Positions 23,256 through 29,499 of a stretch of 43,899 nucleotides of DNA are shown piece by piece. The stretch is from a virus, in the IMG/VR virus record IMGVR_UViG_3300040801_002077, positions 1 through 43,899 of that record, one strand, 5' to 3'. Below the pieces are notes generated by a model. It ran no database searches, was not told the origin of the DNA, and saw nothing but the letters and a program-made list of their open reading frames with translations. The position numbers were made by a program, and so were the translations under genes. How positions within the stretch are numbered: the first letter of the stretch is position 1; every line of letters starts with the position of its first letter.

Positions 23256-23340
23256 GACGTGATTCCTTTCGATAGTTGGTTGTCTATTAACTTGGTTAGG
23301 TGTTACCGTAGTTGCCGGTCATGTGAGACGGACGTTGAAT

Positions 23341-23396
23341 GTGACCCGCGGGGTAGTCGTTTGCGCGGCTACCCCGCCTTTTTATTTTGGGGTCAC
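23341..23396. other. Nested hairpin upstream of parA
   Basis: GCGGGGTAG (23348-23356) pairs with CTACCCCGC (23369-23377), nine perfect pairs; CTTTTTATTTT follows on the plus strand; an outer GTGACCC (23341-23347) pairs with GGGTCAC (23390-23396). The T-run is on the plus strand although the flanking genes are on the minus strand. In parA mRNA it would be a structured leader. The remaining gap 23256-23340 holds no recognised feature. Confidence 0.6.
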
Positions 23397-23404
23397 TTCA
23401 CTGG

Positions 23405-23698
23405 TCATAATGCGTCTTCTGCTGCCCTAATCCGTTTGCCGAGCATGATGCTTTGACCGCATTGCAGCCGGCGTCCGAACATTTGCGCGGCGTCGTAGTA
23501 GCAGCGCTGGAGTTCGGCGGTGGCGTTCGGTGTGCGATCGTCGCGCATGAGCAGCACGTCGCCGTTTGCGATGTACTCCGTTGTGATTCCGTTCGCCTGC
23601 GCTTCCTTGACGATGTTGAACGCGTCGCGTTCGGTGGTGCGCGTCAGGTGTAGGTTGTCGTGGTTGTCGTGGTACACGACGATGACGGTGTTGGTCAC
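23405..23698 (-). CDS. Hypothetical protein upstream of parA
   Basis: GTG 23698 overlaps the preceding TGA (GTGA), with AGGAG nine bases upstream; longer starts lie in the upstream gene's codons. The 97 residues begin VIVVYHDNHDNLHLTRTTERDAFNIVKEAQANG and end with GRRLQCGQSIMLGKRIRAAEDAL. The pattern is strand-helix-strand. No family was recognised. It is coupled to 23695-24315 and separated from parA by the hairpin leader. Confidence 0.6.
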   Translation of the reverse strand: MTNTVIVVYHDNHDNLHLTRTTERDAFNIVKEAQANGITTEYIANGDVLLMRDDRTPNATAELQRCYYDAAQMFGRRLQCGQSIMLGKRIRAAEDAL

Positions 23699-24315
23699 GA
23701 TGCTTGCTCCTGCCGTGCTTCGACTCGCTTGGCGATGTGGCGGAGCCAGTAGGCGACGCTCTCCGCGTTGCGGTGTCCGACCGGCTCCCCTTGCAGCGCC
23801 GACAAGATGCCAAAGGCGGCGGACTTGGTCATACCATTCCACGTGTTCTCGATATCCGCTGTTAAGTTCAGATCGAAGTCCATCTCGTGATATTCGCGGA
23901 GTACCTCGTCGATCCGCTTGACGAGTGGATGATCGGTGTCGATTTTGGCGATTGCATCTTGCAGGTCGGTCAGTTGCTTAAATGCCTCTTGCAACTTGTA
24001 GCGCGTAGACCGCGCATACATGAGCGTGGTGTGCAGTGCCTCGACATCCGCTAGCCAAGCCTGCCCGCCGCCGTTGGTGATGTTGGCGGCCTCGCTGAGT
24101 GCCGCTAGGGGGTCGGTTGCATCGCCACGCTGCACATCGTCGATCAGGTTCATAACGTGCTGGATGTGCGCGTTGATCTTACGGCGACGTTCTTGTACGC
24201 CTTCAGTGAGGTCGATGTCGTAGACCTCCATGAGAGCCTCGTCGTCATCCGCGGGAACGAGGTCGTGAATGTCCATTGCTTCATCGTCCGGCGGGGTGTC
24301 GTGGTTGTTAGGCAT
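23695..24315 (-). CDS. Helical acidic hypothetical protein
   Basis: ATG 24315 has a strong GGAGG box seven bases upstream and overlaps the previous gene by eight bases. The 206 residues are acidic at the N-terminus (PPDDEAMDIHDLVPADDDEALMEVYDIDL) and then helical, with coiled-coil-like stretches (RRKINAHIQHVMNLIDDVQRG, KLQEAFKQLTDLQDAIAKI). There are no cysteines, Walker motifs or membrane segments. It ends in a basic helix. The family was not recognised. Confidence 0.65.
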   Translation of the reverse strand: MPNNHDTPPDDEAMDIHDLVPADDDEALMEVYDIDLTEGVQERRRKINAHIQHVMNLIDDVQRGDATDPLAALSEAANITNGGGQAWLADVEALHTTLMYARSTRYKLQEAFKQLTDLQDAIAKIDTDHPLVKRIDEVLREYHEMDFDLNLTADIENTWNGMTKSAAFGILSALQGEPVGHRNAESVAYWLRHIAKRVEARQEQAS

Positions 24316-24904
24316 GGGTGACCTCCAGGTTGGGGATGTGCAGGGGGTTGTCGCGCAAGAACGAACTGTTAAGCGCGTCTGCCTCGTTGGCGGCTGGGTC
24401 AACTTTCCAGATACCGAGGTCTTCGTCGTAGTACTGGATGAGCGCTCCGGTGCGCCGGCGCTGTACGTCGTCAGCGAGTTGTTGCTTTGGCGGTGGCGGC
24501 GTGGGGGCGACCGGCGTTGGGCGGGGGTCGTTGTTGTGCACGTACACGACAACGGCACGGCTGACGGGTACCGTGGGGGGTGTTTCTTCTGGTGGGGTGG
24601 TCGGTTCGGGCTGTGGGGCCGGTGCGGGGTTGCCGCCGTCGGTGTCGTCGTCGATGTTGATGGTGATCCATTGCAGGTGGTTGAGCGCGTCGGTTTCTGC
24701 CCGGAACGGCGGGCATTCCTTGCGAAGCGGGATTAGCACGTACGGCCTATTTTCGTGACGGTCCATCAGGTAGTCCTGTGGCTCCCAGCCCTGCTGCACC
24801 TTCTCGTTGAGTTTCGAAAAGGCGGTGTCCAGGAGTTCGAATATGTAGTCGTACTGGTACTGCGGGAAGGCTTCGGGCATTTGTTGGGGTTGTCTTTGTG
24901 ACAT
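24308..24904 (-). CDS. Hypothetical protein, first gene of the leftward operon
   Basis: The protein has 198 residues, with AAGGGA six bases before ATG 24904. An N-terminal helical part (YQYDYIFELLDTAFSKLNEKVQQGW) and a strand block (NRPYVLIPLRKECPPFR, LQWITINIDDD) are followed by a long Pro/Thr/Glu-rich linker and a short C-terminal domain (DVQRRRTGALIQYYDEDLGIWKVD). No family was recognised. It is the promoter-proximal gene of the minus-strand operon that leads to parA/parB; only 38 bases separate it from the divergent integrase gene, so their promoters must overlap. Confidence 0.6.
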   Translation of the reverse strand: MSQRQPQQMPEAFPQYQYDYIFELLDTAFSKLNEKVQQGWEPQDYLMDRHENRPYVLIPLRKECPPFRAETDALNHLQWITINIDDDTDGGNPAPAPQPEPTTPPEETPPTVPVSRAVVVYVHNNDPRPTPVAPTPPPPKQQLADDVQRRRTGALIQYYDEDLGIWKVDPAANEADALNSSFLRDNPLHIPNLEVTHA

Positions 24905-24942
24905 ACAATTCCCTTTATTGATTCGTAGACTAAAAGTTGACT

Positions 24943-25866
24943 ATGGAATCGGTAACGTTTGATGAGGCAGTAGACGAGTTCATACTAGATTGCGAAGTGG
25001 GGAACCTGAGCGACGAAACGATTCGCACGTATAAAGAGGTACTGAATGCGTTCGGTCGGGATCAGGGGGATCCGCGCTTGGTGAATGTGGATGTATCGGT
25101 AATGCGCGGGTACATGGGCAAGCTGTGGCAGCGGAATAAGCGAGGGGAGCTATCGCCGCACACGGTGGGGAAGCATGATCGCCATCTGCGCGTCTTTTGG
25201 CGCTTTTGTGAAGACTGTGGCTTTATTGAGCGCTCGCCAATGCGAGGCTTGCGCCGGCCAAAACTACCAGAGATTAAGCCGTCCGGAGTCCCCCACAGGG
25301 ACATCATCCGTTTACTTCATGCTTGTAATCAGATGGATGACCAGATTGAAGCGGTGCGAAACAAGGCGATCATCCTATGGTTTGTCGACACCGGCTGCCG
25401 CCGGGGTGGGGCAGTGGGGTTGACGTTGGATGATATAGACTTGCGCCGCAAAATGGCGAGGGTCACCGAGAAGGGGGATAAAACGCGGGCGGTTTTCTTC
25501 AGTTACTATACTGCTCAGCACATTCGCCAGTGGCTGGCGGTGCGAGAGAGTGGCTCGCGGACGGTGTTTACAAGTGTCCGGACTGGCAAGCCGTTAAAGG
25601 AATCGGGTTTTAACCAGATGATTAAACGGATGAAAGCCCGGGCCGGCGTCCGGTCGCGGATCAGCCCGCAGCGATTCCGGAATTCATTCTCGCGTCAGTT
25701 TTTGCGTGCCGGTGGGGATATATCGGTATTGTCGCGGCTGTTGGGCCACAGTGATATAAAGACCACGCACCAGTATTACGCTGTCTTTGATGAGGATGAA
25801 TTGCAGGAATTGCACTCCGAGGTTGGGGTGCTGGATAGTATCCTGCGCGGTCATGACCTAGAGTAA
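24943..25866 (+). CDS. int: Tyrosine recombinase (integrase)
   Basis: ATG 24943 gives 307 residues (TTG 24937 would add two); no ribosome binding site is seen. Residues 1-95 are a SAM-like core-binding domain (LSDETIRTYKEVLNAF). The catalytic domain has DTGCRRGGAVGLTLDDID (Arg 153/154), VTEKGDKTR (Lys), box II SPQRFRNSF, LGHSDIKTTHQYY (His 269, Tyr 278/279). Box II normally reads H-x-x-R; here the His position is Gln 243, with Arg 246 kept. It should integrate phage DNA at the tRNA-Lys gene, since attP lies 21 bases after its stop. Confidence 0.93.
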   Translation: MESVTFDEAVDEFILDCEVGNLSDETIRTYKEVLNAFGRDQGDPRLVNVDVSVMRGYMGKLWQRNKRGELSPHTVGKHDRHLRVFWRFCEDCGFIERSPMRGLRRPKLPEIKPSGVPHRDIIRLLHACNQMDDQIEAVRNKAIILWFVDTGCRRGGAVGLTLDDIDLRRKMARVTEKGDKTRAVFFSYYTAQHIRQWLAVRESGSRTVFTSVRTGKPLKESGFNQMIKRMKARAGVRSRISPQRFRNSFSRQFLRAGGDISVLSRLLGHSDIKTTHQYYAVFDEDELQELHSEVGVLDSILRGHDLE

Positions 25867-25887
25867 ATGTGGCTCGCTACACCCAAA

Positions 25888-25932
25888 GGACTTTTAATCC
25901 GCTGGTTGTAGGTTCGAGTCCTACCGGGGTCA
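25888..25932 (+). other. attP core: 3' half of tRNA-Lys(UUU)
   Basis: The 45 bases carry part of an anticodon stem (GGA/TCC), anticodon loop CTTTTAA with anticodon TTT (25893-25895), a variable loop, a perfect T-arm (GTAGG, TTCGAGT, CCTAC, 25908-25924), the 3' acceptor strand CGGGGTC and discriminator A. The 5' half is missing, so this is not a functional gene. A tRNA 3' half next to an integrase is the classic sign of an attachment site; integration would restore the host tRNA. Confidence 0.9.
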
Positions 25933-25940
25933 TAAGCACG

Positions 25941-25975
25941 CAACTGAAAAAATCGGCGTGAGTCGGCTTCAGTTG
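25941..25975. repeat. Inverted repeat beside attP
   Basis: CAACTGAA (25941-25948) and TTCAGTTG (25968-25975) are inverted copies with TCGGC twice in between. They may be integrase or excisionase arm sites. No T-run follows. The rest of the gap 25976-26025 shows nothing else. Confidence 0.4.
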
Positions 25976-26025
25976 TTAAGCTGCCGTGGGCGGTGCTGGT
26001 ACACCGTTTTCGGAGTTCGATTTCA

Positions 26026-26069
26026 CCCCACTCGCTATCGTTTAACCGGCGGCGGCGAGCGGGGTTTTT
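26026..26069 (+). terminator. Terminator after integrase, overlapping the repressor gene end
   Basis: CCCC-A-CTCGC (26026-26035) pairs with GCGAG-C-GGGG (26055-26064), followed by five T (26065-26069). It would end rightward integrase transcripts. Its right arm lies in the final codons of the minus-strand repressor. Confidence 0.7.
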
Positions 26070-26362
26070 ATTTGCCCCGATTCTTCATCGGAGCCTTCCG
26101 TACTCTCGACCTCTACCCGTTTCATTAGGTCGCCCCAATCCACATCATCGCCAAGCCAATCTAGCAACTTGTCAATGACGGGGATGTCAACGCGGCTGTT
26201 TCTGTCATTCATCATGGATGTGACAGTTGACATGCCGACGTCGGCGGCCTCTGCGATTTCCTCATATGTGTACCGTGTTTTATCTCGCCGCCCCTCGTTG
26301 TAATCCTTAAGCCCTTTCTGGGCAACTAGGGTGCGCAAGTTGATGATGGTACGCTTCGGCAT
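26042..26362 (-). CDS. XRE/Cro-type phage repressor
   Basis: The protein has 106 residues; AAAGGAG lies four bases before the ATG. Residues 30-75 (RYTYEEIAEAADVGMSTVTSMMNDRNSRVDIPVIDKLLDWLG) are a helix-turn-helix of the XRE/Cro-C1 class, with STVTSMM as recognition helix. The C-terminus is short and acidic, with no LexA-like Ser/Lys peptidase, so induction cannot be by RecA-driven self-cleavage. It is transcribed divergently from the early operon and adjoins attP and int, so it is the best candidate for the lysogeny repressor. A Cro-like role is possible. Confidence 0.8.
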   Translation of the reverse strand: MPKRTIINLRTLVAQKGLKDYNEGRRDKTRYTYEEIAEAADVGMSTVTSMMNDRNSRVDIPVIDKLLDWLGDDVDWGDLMKRVEVESTEGSDEESGQIKTPLAAAG

Positions 26363-26385
26363 ATAACTCCTTTCTATTCAGTACA

Positions 26386-26414
26386 ATAGTATATCTGATG
26401 TAGTGACTTGTCAA
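26386..26414 (-). promoter_or_regulatory. Repressor gene promoter
   Basis: Minus-strand TTGACA (26409-26414), spacer 17, TACTAT (26386-26391). A full -35 consensus and a good -10, 24 bases before the repressor start. CTTGTCAAG (26407-26415) is a small palindrome over the -35. Confidence 0.8.
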
Positions 26415-26444
26415 GAAACTAAAGCCACTAATCGAACAAAGAGT

Positions 26445-26473
26445 TTGACATAGGGCGAAATATGCTGTAAAAT
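26445..26473 (+). promoter_or_regulatory. Rightward early promoter
   Basis: TTGACA (26445-26450), spacer 17, TAAAAT (26468-26473): a near-perfect sigma-70 promoter for the early operon. With the divergent repressor promoter it forms the lysis-lysogeny switch. Confidence 0.85.
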
Positions 26474-26490
26474 TGTTGTGAAGTCAACAA
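26473..26490. promoter_or_regulatory. Candidate operator at the early transcription start
   Basis: TTGTTG (26473-26478) and CAACAA (26485-26490) are inverted around six bases and cover the expected start site of the early promoter. TAGTG (26401-26405) and CACTA (26426-26430) form a second, wider dyad nearer the repressor promoter. Confidence 0.45.
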
Positions 26491-26496
26491 ACAAAA

Positions 26497-26541
26497 ACCC
26501 CCTCACGCCGCTTGATCGCAAATCTTCCCGGCGAAGGGGGT
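26497..26541 (+). promoter_or_regulatory. Leader hairpin before the first early gene
   Basis: ACCCCCT and CGCCG (26497-26503, 26506-26510) pair with CGGCG and AGGGGGT (26529-26533, 26535-26541). The ribosome binding site AGGAGG follows at once (26542-26547). No T-run, so it is more likely an mRNA-stabilising or translation-controlling structure than a terminator. Confidence 0.55.
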
Positions 26542-26557
26542 AGGAGGAACATCTTCG

Positions 26558-26890
26558 ATGGCCATCTCTAATGCCTCGAACCAAAGTATACCACGCACGG
26601 ACGCCGGGAACAAACCGGAAGCCGACCACCCCGAAGGCTACGACGTGATCGAACCCGGCGACTACGTTTTCAGTAACCTGTCGTGGCGGCGCCAAGGCGT
26701 GGTGCTGGACGTCATGCCGGTCACAATCGGCGACGTGGACATGACGGCTGCCCGTGTTACGCTGGCGATGACCGGCGACGTAACCATCATGCCAGAAAAC
26801 GAGATCGCGGACTTCCAAAAAAGTGAGGCGTGGTTCGACGCGCTGCAAGAATCCGACCACCCCACCCACGGAAAGGCGGTGCAGTCATGA
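26558..26890 (+). CDS. First early protein, hypothetical
   Basis: The protein has 110 residues, with AGGAGG ten bases before the ATG. The N-terminal 30 residues are disordered; residues 32-90 are a beta-rich domain (YDVIEPGDYVFSNLSWRRQGVVLDVMPVTIG, ARVTLAMTGDVTIMP), and a short helix follows (DFQKSEAWFDALQE). It overlaps the Rad52-like gene by ATGA, which couples their translation. No family was recognised; as the first early gene it may be a host-takeover or recombination partner. Confidence 0.65.
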   Translation: MAISNASNQSIPRTDAGNKPEADHPEGYDVIEPGDYVFSNLSWRRQGVVLDVMPVTIGDVDMTAARVTLAMTGDVTIMPENEIADFQKSEAWFDALQESDHPTHGKAVQS

Positions 26891-27861
26891 CGAACGCGAC
26901 CGCACCGAAAACCCTTACCCATGCGGACGTGGCGACGCTCACCGCTCGCTTCGAGCCAGACGAGCACGAGGTGAAGCCGCAGCTCAGCTACGGAAAGAAA
27001 AAGGAAAAGGGTTATCAGCTATTCCTACCGTATGTTGGTGAAGAAGCAATCAACCTGCGCCTATCCCAGGTGGATCCCGGCTGGACGTTCACAATTGACA
27101 ATGTGGTGTGCCGTTCGGATCACTACGCCGTGTATGCCACGCTGACCGTGCGCGGCGTGAGTCGGCAGGGGGTGGGCACGGATAGCAACCACGAGGACGA
27201 GAACGCAGAGAAGGGCGCAGCCACGGACGCGCTGAAGCGTACAGCTCGTTTGTTCGGCGTGGGAGCGTATCTGAAGCGCAGCCCGGATATTTATGTAGAC
27301 ATGGCGAAAACCAAGGCGCAAGAAGAACGTGCTGCAATGGTGAAGCTCCGGAAGTGGCTGGCGAGCGGCGACAACGCTGCATCGCCCAGCAGCACCAACA
27401 ACGACGACAACGACGACAACGCCGGCGGCGGTAACGATGAGGCAAGCGAAAAGCCGTCCGCGACACTCAGCACGATTGACGACGCTGACCAAGCATTCGC
27501 CGCCCCCTTCTTTAAGGATGGTGTGTTTGATGGCGGACGACTATACAAGGCGGCTGCAAAGCAGGAACTGCTTGACGAACTCAAAGACCGGCTGCAAGAG
27601 GCATGCGGCACGATGGACATGCGCCAGATTGAGCCGGCAAACGCCATCGCTGCATGGAAGTTCGTGCTGGACGAGCAGAACGCGGACGCCGGCGAGGATG
27701 ACGACCCGCGCCAGCCGCATGAGGTATTGGATTCGATACTGTCCAAGAGCGCCAAGGTGGACAAGGCGAAGCGGGATGCCGACAAGACGCCCAGCCCGGA
27801 CGACACCCCACCCCCGGAGCTAGAGACGTCGACGGATGAGGGCAACCAGGGAAAAGCGTAG
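26887..27861 (+). CDS. Rad52/Rad22-type single-strand annealing protein
   Basis: ATG 26887 gives 324 residues. Residues 10-140 (TARFEPDEHEVKPQL, YVGEEAINLRLSQVDPGWTFTI, YAVYATLTVRGVSRQGVGTD, NAEKGAATDALKRTARLFGVGAYL) match the Rad52/22 core, including the G-x-G-x-x-x and the A-x-x-D-A-x-K-R-A-x-x-x-F-G blocks. A disordered Asn/Asp/Gly linker and a helical C-terminus follow. It anneals complementary single strands in phage recombination, normally with an exonuclease; none was recognised nearby. The C-terminal region may contact SSB or other partners. Confidence 0.88.
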   Translation: MTNATAPKTLTHADVATLTARFEPDEHEVKPQLSYGKKKEKGYQLFLPYVGEEAINLRLSQVDPGWTFTIDNVVCRSDHYAVYATLTVRGVSRQGVGTDSNHEDENAEKGAATDALKRTARLFGVGAYLKRSPDIYVDMAKTKAQEERAAMVKLRKWLASGDNAASPSSTNNDDNDDNAGGGNDEASEKPSATLSTIDDADQAFAAPFFKDGVFDGGRLYKAAAKQELLDELKDRLQEACGTMDMRQIEPANAIAAWKFVLDEQNADAGEDDDPRQPHEVLDSILSKSAKVDKAKRDADKTPSPDDTPPPELETSTDEGNQGKA

Positions 27862-27914
27862 CGCCCGCCCCAAGCACCCCACAGACGCAACGCGGGGTGT
27901 TCGGTGCGCGGGCG
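27862..27914 (+). other. Hairpin between early genes
   Basis: CGCCCGC (27862-27868) pairs with GCGGGCG (27908-27914), and CACCCC (27875-27880) with GGGGTG (27894-27899). It follows the Rad52-like stop directly and has no T-run. The rest of the gap to 27993 could be coding (GTG 27897, in frame with the next gene) but that start lies inside the hairpin. Confidence 0.4.
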
Positions 27915-27992
27915 AATCAATCGCCGTTTGCGGACACAAGCAAGCCCGGCGGAATCGGACGGCGCAAGCAGCGGCGCAATCCGGCTGGCAGT

Positions 27993-28334
27993 ATGAAGTA
28001 CGACCTGGCGCAGTTGCACAGCGAACCGGTTGAGTTGTTCAAAGTCCGTAAAGGCGGCGGCATGACCGAGTACAAAGCACTCGCAAAACATCATGCCATT
28101 TCCGATGAAATCAAGGTCACCTTGTATGGCGAGGACATCATGTTTTTGCGTAAGGCGTGCGGGGTGGATACGTCGCGGTGGAGCAAGCCGGGCTTCACAT
28201 CAATCAAGGTTGATGTCACGCTCAAGACGAAAGACACGCGCTTCTCGCGTATTCTCGGCGCATGGACGCAGGATGGCGAGTATATCGAGCGCGAGGAATG
28301 GGTCGAGCAGCAGCAGGCAGGAGGTGCCGCGTGA
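27993..28334 (+). CDS. Early hypothetical protein
   Basis: ATG 27993 gives 113 residues; an in-frame GTG at 27897 would add 32 basic residues but lies in a hairpin. The protein has strands and helices (KVRKGGGMTEYKALAKHHAISDEIKVTLYGEDIMFLRKACG, FTSIKVDVTLKTKDTRFSRILGAW) and an acidic C-terminal helix. No family was recognised. The next gene overlaps it by GTGA. Its position behind an annealing protein suggests a role in DNA metabolism or control of it. Confidence 0.6.
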   Translation: MKYDLAQLHSEPVELFKVRKGGGMTEYKALAKHHAISDEIKVTLYGEDIMFLRKACGVDTSRWSKPGFTSIKVDVTLKTKDTRFSRILGAWTQDGEYIEREEWVEQQQAGGAA

Positions 28335-28579
28335 ACCGGCTGTCGGACATTGGGCGGTGGGAGCGTCACCGCCTGGACGGGCATTACCTGGTTAGTCGGC
28401 CGGCACCGAAGAACCGCTGGGGCGTGCCGTTGCGTCAGTGGCGGGCAATGCCGGCGTGGGAGCAGCAGGAGGTCATTGATTACGAGTTGCATCCGCGCCG
28501 GGAAGGGCGGGACGAGCTGGCCGATCGCCGCCGGGAGGGTCGCGGAGAGTGGCGGCCGCTGGTGCGTGAGAGAGCATGA
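28331..28579 (+). CDS. Small basic early protein
   Basis: GTG 28331 has GGAGG six bases upstream and overlaps the preceding TGA. The 82 residues are very basic and rich in Arg and Trp (RWERHRLDGHYLV, GVPLRQWRAMPAWEQQEVIDYEL, DRRREGRGEWRPL). No known motif was seen. It could bind nucleic acid. Coding support comes from the strong ribosome binding site and tight coupling. Confidence 0.55.
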   Translation: MNRLSDIGRWERHRLDGHYLVSRPAPKNRWGVPLRQWRAMPAWEQQEVIDYELHPRREGRDELADRRREGRGEWRPLVRERA

Positions 28580-28588
28580 CATAGTACA

Positions 28589-28627
28589 ATGGCTCCCAAA
28601 GACGTGAGCAGCGGGCGAGGGAGCCAT
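28589..28627 (+). promoter_or_regulatory. Start-codon-occluding hairpin
   Basis: ATGGCTCCC (28589-28597) is the exact inverted copy of GGGAGCCAT (28619-28627), which contains the ribosome binding site GGGAG and the first two bases of ATG 28626. The nine-pair stem would hide the start of the next gene. TACAAT (28585-28590) just before may be a -10 box. Confidence 0.6.
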
Positions 28628-29165
28628 GAATACCAAGCAGGCAATGCAACGCGCAAAACACTACATCAAAAATAAGCAGTACGATAAGGCGCGACGGATT
28701 CTAGCCAAGGTCGATCACCCCACGGCGCGAAAGTGGGAGTCGAAGCTGGATGAGGTTGCGCCTCGTCGTGGGTGGGTGCAAAGCGTGCTTAATGTGGTTG
28801 TCTGGGGTATTGTGGGGTTCGTAGTTTTATTTTTGGCTTATTTGGGTTGGGCGGTTTTTATCGCTGATCCGGTAGGATACGAAATCGGCGTTGAGGGTGA
28901 TCTGTCACGATTGTGCAGGGATGTTTACCGAGATGATATTGAGGGAACCACCTATGAAAATGACATCTTTGCGGCCTGTCGAATTGCTGTTGACGGAGAG
29001 GCAACGGGGCGATATGAAGCGGAGCTGCGTTACTGCTACGGGGAAACCCAGAAGGGGGAACTCGAAGCCCAGTTTGAGCAGTGCCTGATTGATAACGAGT
29101 ACGTGATGCCCCGGCCGGCGTTTAATTCCGCTCGCGCGACGGCAACGGCACGCGCCGGCACCTAA
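28626..29165 (+). CDS. Single-pass membrane protein with TPR-like N-terminus
   Basis: The protein has 179 residues. Residues 5-42 (QAMQRAKHYIKNKQYDKARRILAKVDHPTARKWESKLDEV) form a TPR-like helical hairpin, and residues 57-82 (VLNVVVWGIVGFVVLFLAYLGWAVFI) one membrane segment. The outer part has four cysteines (LCRDVYRDD, FAACRI, LRYCYG, FEQCLI) that could make two disulphides. The pattern resembles small surface proteins of Chloroflexota. It stands between early and terminase genes with its own hairpin-guarded start, like an independently regulated moron, perhaps for superinfection exclusion. Function unproven. Confidence 0.6.
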   Translation: MNTKQAMQRAKHYIKNKQYDKARRILAKVDHPTARKWESKLDEVAPRRGWVQSVLNVVVWGIVGFVVLFLAYLGWAVFIADPVGYEIGVEGDLSRLCRDVYRDDIEGTTYENDIFAACRIAVDGEATGRYEAELRYCYGETQKGELEAQFEQCLIDNEYVMPRPAFNSARATATARAGT

Positions 29166-29173
29166 CGAGTCAC

Positions 29174-29191
29174 TGTGCTATAATTAGCACA
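29174..29191. promoter_or_regulatory. 18-bp palindrome enclosing a TATAAT box
   Basis: TGTGCTA (29174-29180) and TAGCACA (29185-29191) are perfect inverted repeats around TAAT; TATAAT spans 29179-29184. No good -35 is seen. It looks like an operator built over the -10 of a promoter for the zinc-ribbon gene. Confidence 0.5.
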
Positions 29192-29192
29192 T

Positions 29193-29219
29193 ATGGAACA
29201 AGACGAAAGCGATCTGTAA
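29193..29219 (+). CDS. Possible leader peptide MEQDESDL
   Basis: Eight codons and TAA, whose last base begins the ATG of the next gene (TAATG). It starts two bases after the palindrome, so a transcript from that -10 would have a very short leader. It may couple translation of the zinc-ribbon gene. Confidence 0.3.
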   Translation: MEQDESDL

Positions 29220-29416
29220 TGCTCACCCCACTGACGGATTACCGGTTTAGCACCGCCCGCTACCGTCCGCAGCGGCGCGTGCAATGTACGTGCTGTCGGC
29301 AACGCAAGCCGGCGATGGCGTTCTCCCCGGACGCCCGCAAGCGCAACGGGCTGCACTCGCACTGCCGCCAGTGCCGTAATGTCGCCCGTCGCCGTCGGTA
29401 TGCCCGGAAAATGTGA
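29219..29416 (+). CDS. Small zinc-ribbon protein
   Basis: The protein has 65 residues. C23-x2-C26 (CTCC) and C49-x2-C52 (HCRQC) enclose KPAMAFSPDARKRNGLHSH, the pattern of a phage zinc ribbon often found near HNH and terminase genes. The C-terminus is very basic (RNVARRRRYARKM), suited to DNA or RNA binding. The same motif is the C-terminal part of 29500-30039. No HNH catalytic residues are present. Confidence 0.7.
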   Translation: MLTPLTDYRFSTARYRPQRRVQCTCCRQRKPAMAFSPDARKRNGLHSHCRQCRNVARRRRYARKM

Positions 29417-29440
29417 CGTAAATATGTTCTAATCGGGTGG

Positions 29441-29472
29441 TATACTGTGGTCACGATGCAGCGGAGCATCGT
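29441..29472 (+). promoter_or_regulatory. -10-like box and 5' hairpin
   Basis: TATACT (29441-29446) is followed by a perfect seven-pair hairpin, ACGATGC/GCATCGT (29453-29459, 29466-29472), at the position of a transcript's 5' end. There is no clear -35. It may be a promoter with a stabilised 5' end for the 29500 gene. Confidence 0.4.
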
Positions 29473-29499
29473 CCTTATCGGTAAACGGTTGATTCCCCA

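Noticed and set aside
24937-24942. TTG 24937 as the integrase start
   Set aside because: It adds only two residues, and an ATG follows at 24943; neither has a ribosome binding site, so the ATG was preferred.
25888-25932. A tRNA gene
   Set aside because: Only the 3' half from the anticodon loop is present; no D-arm or 5' acceptor strand precedes it, so it is an attachment site, not a working tRNA.
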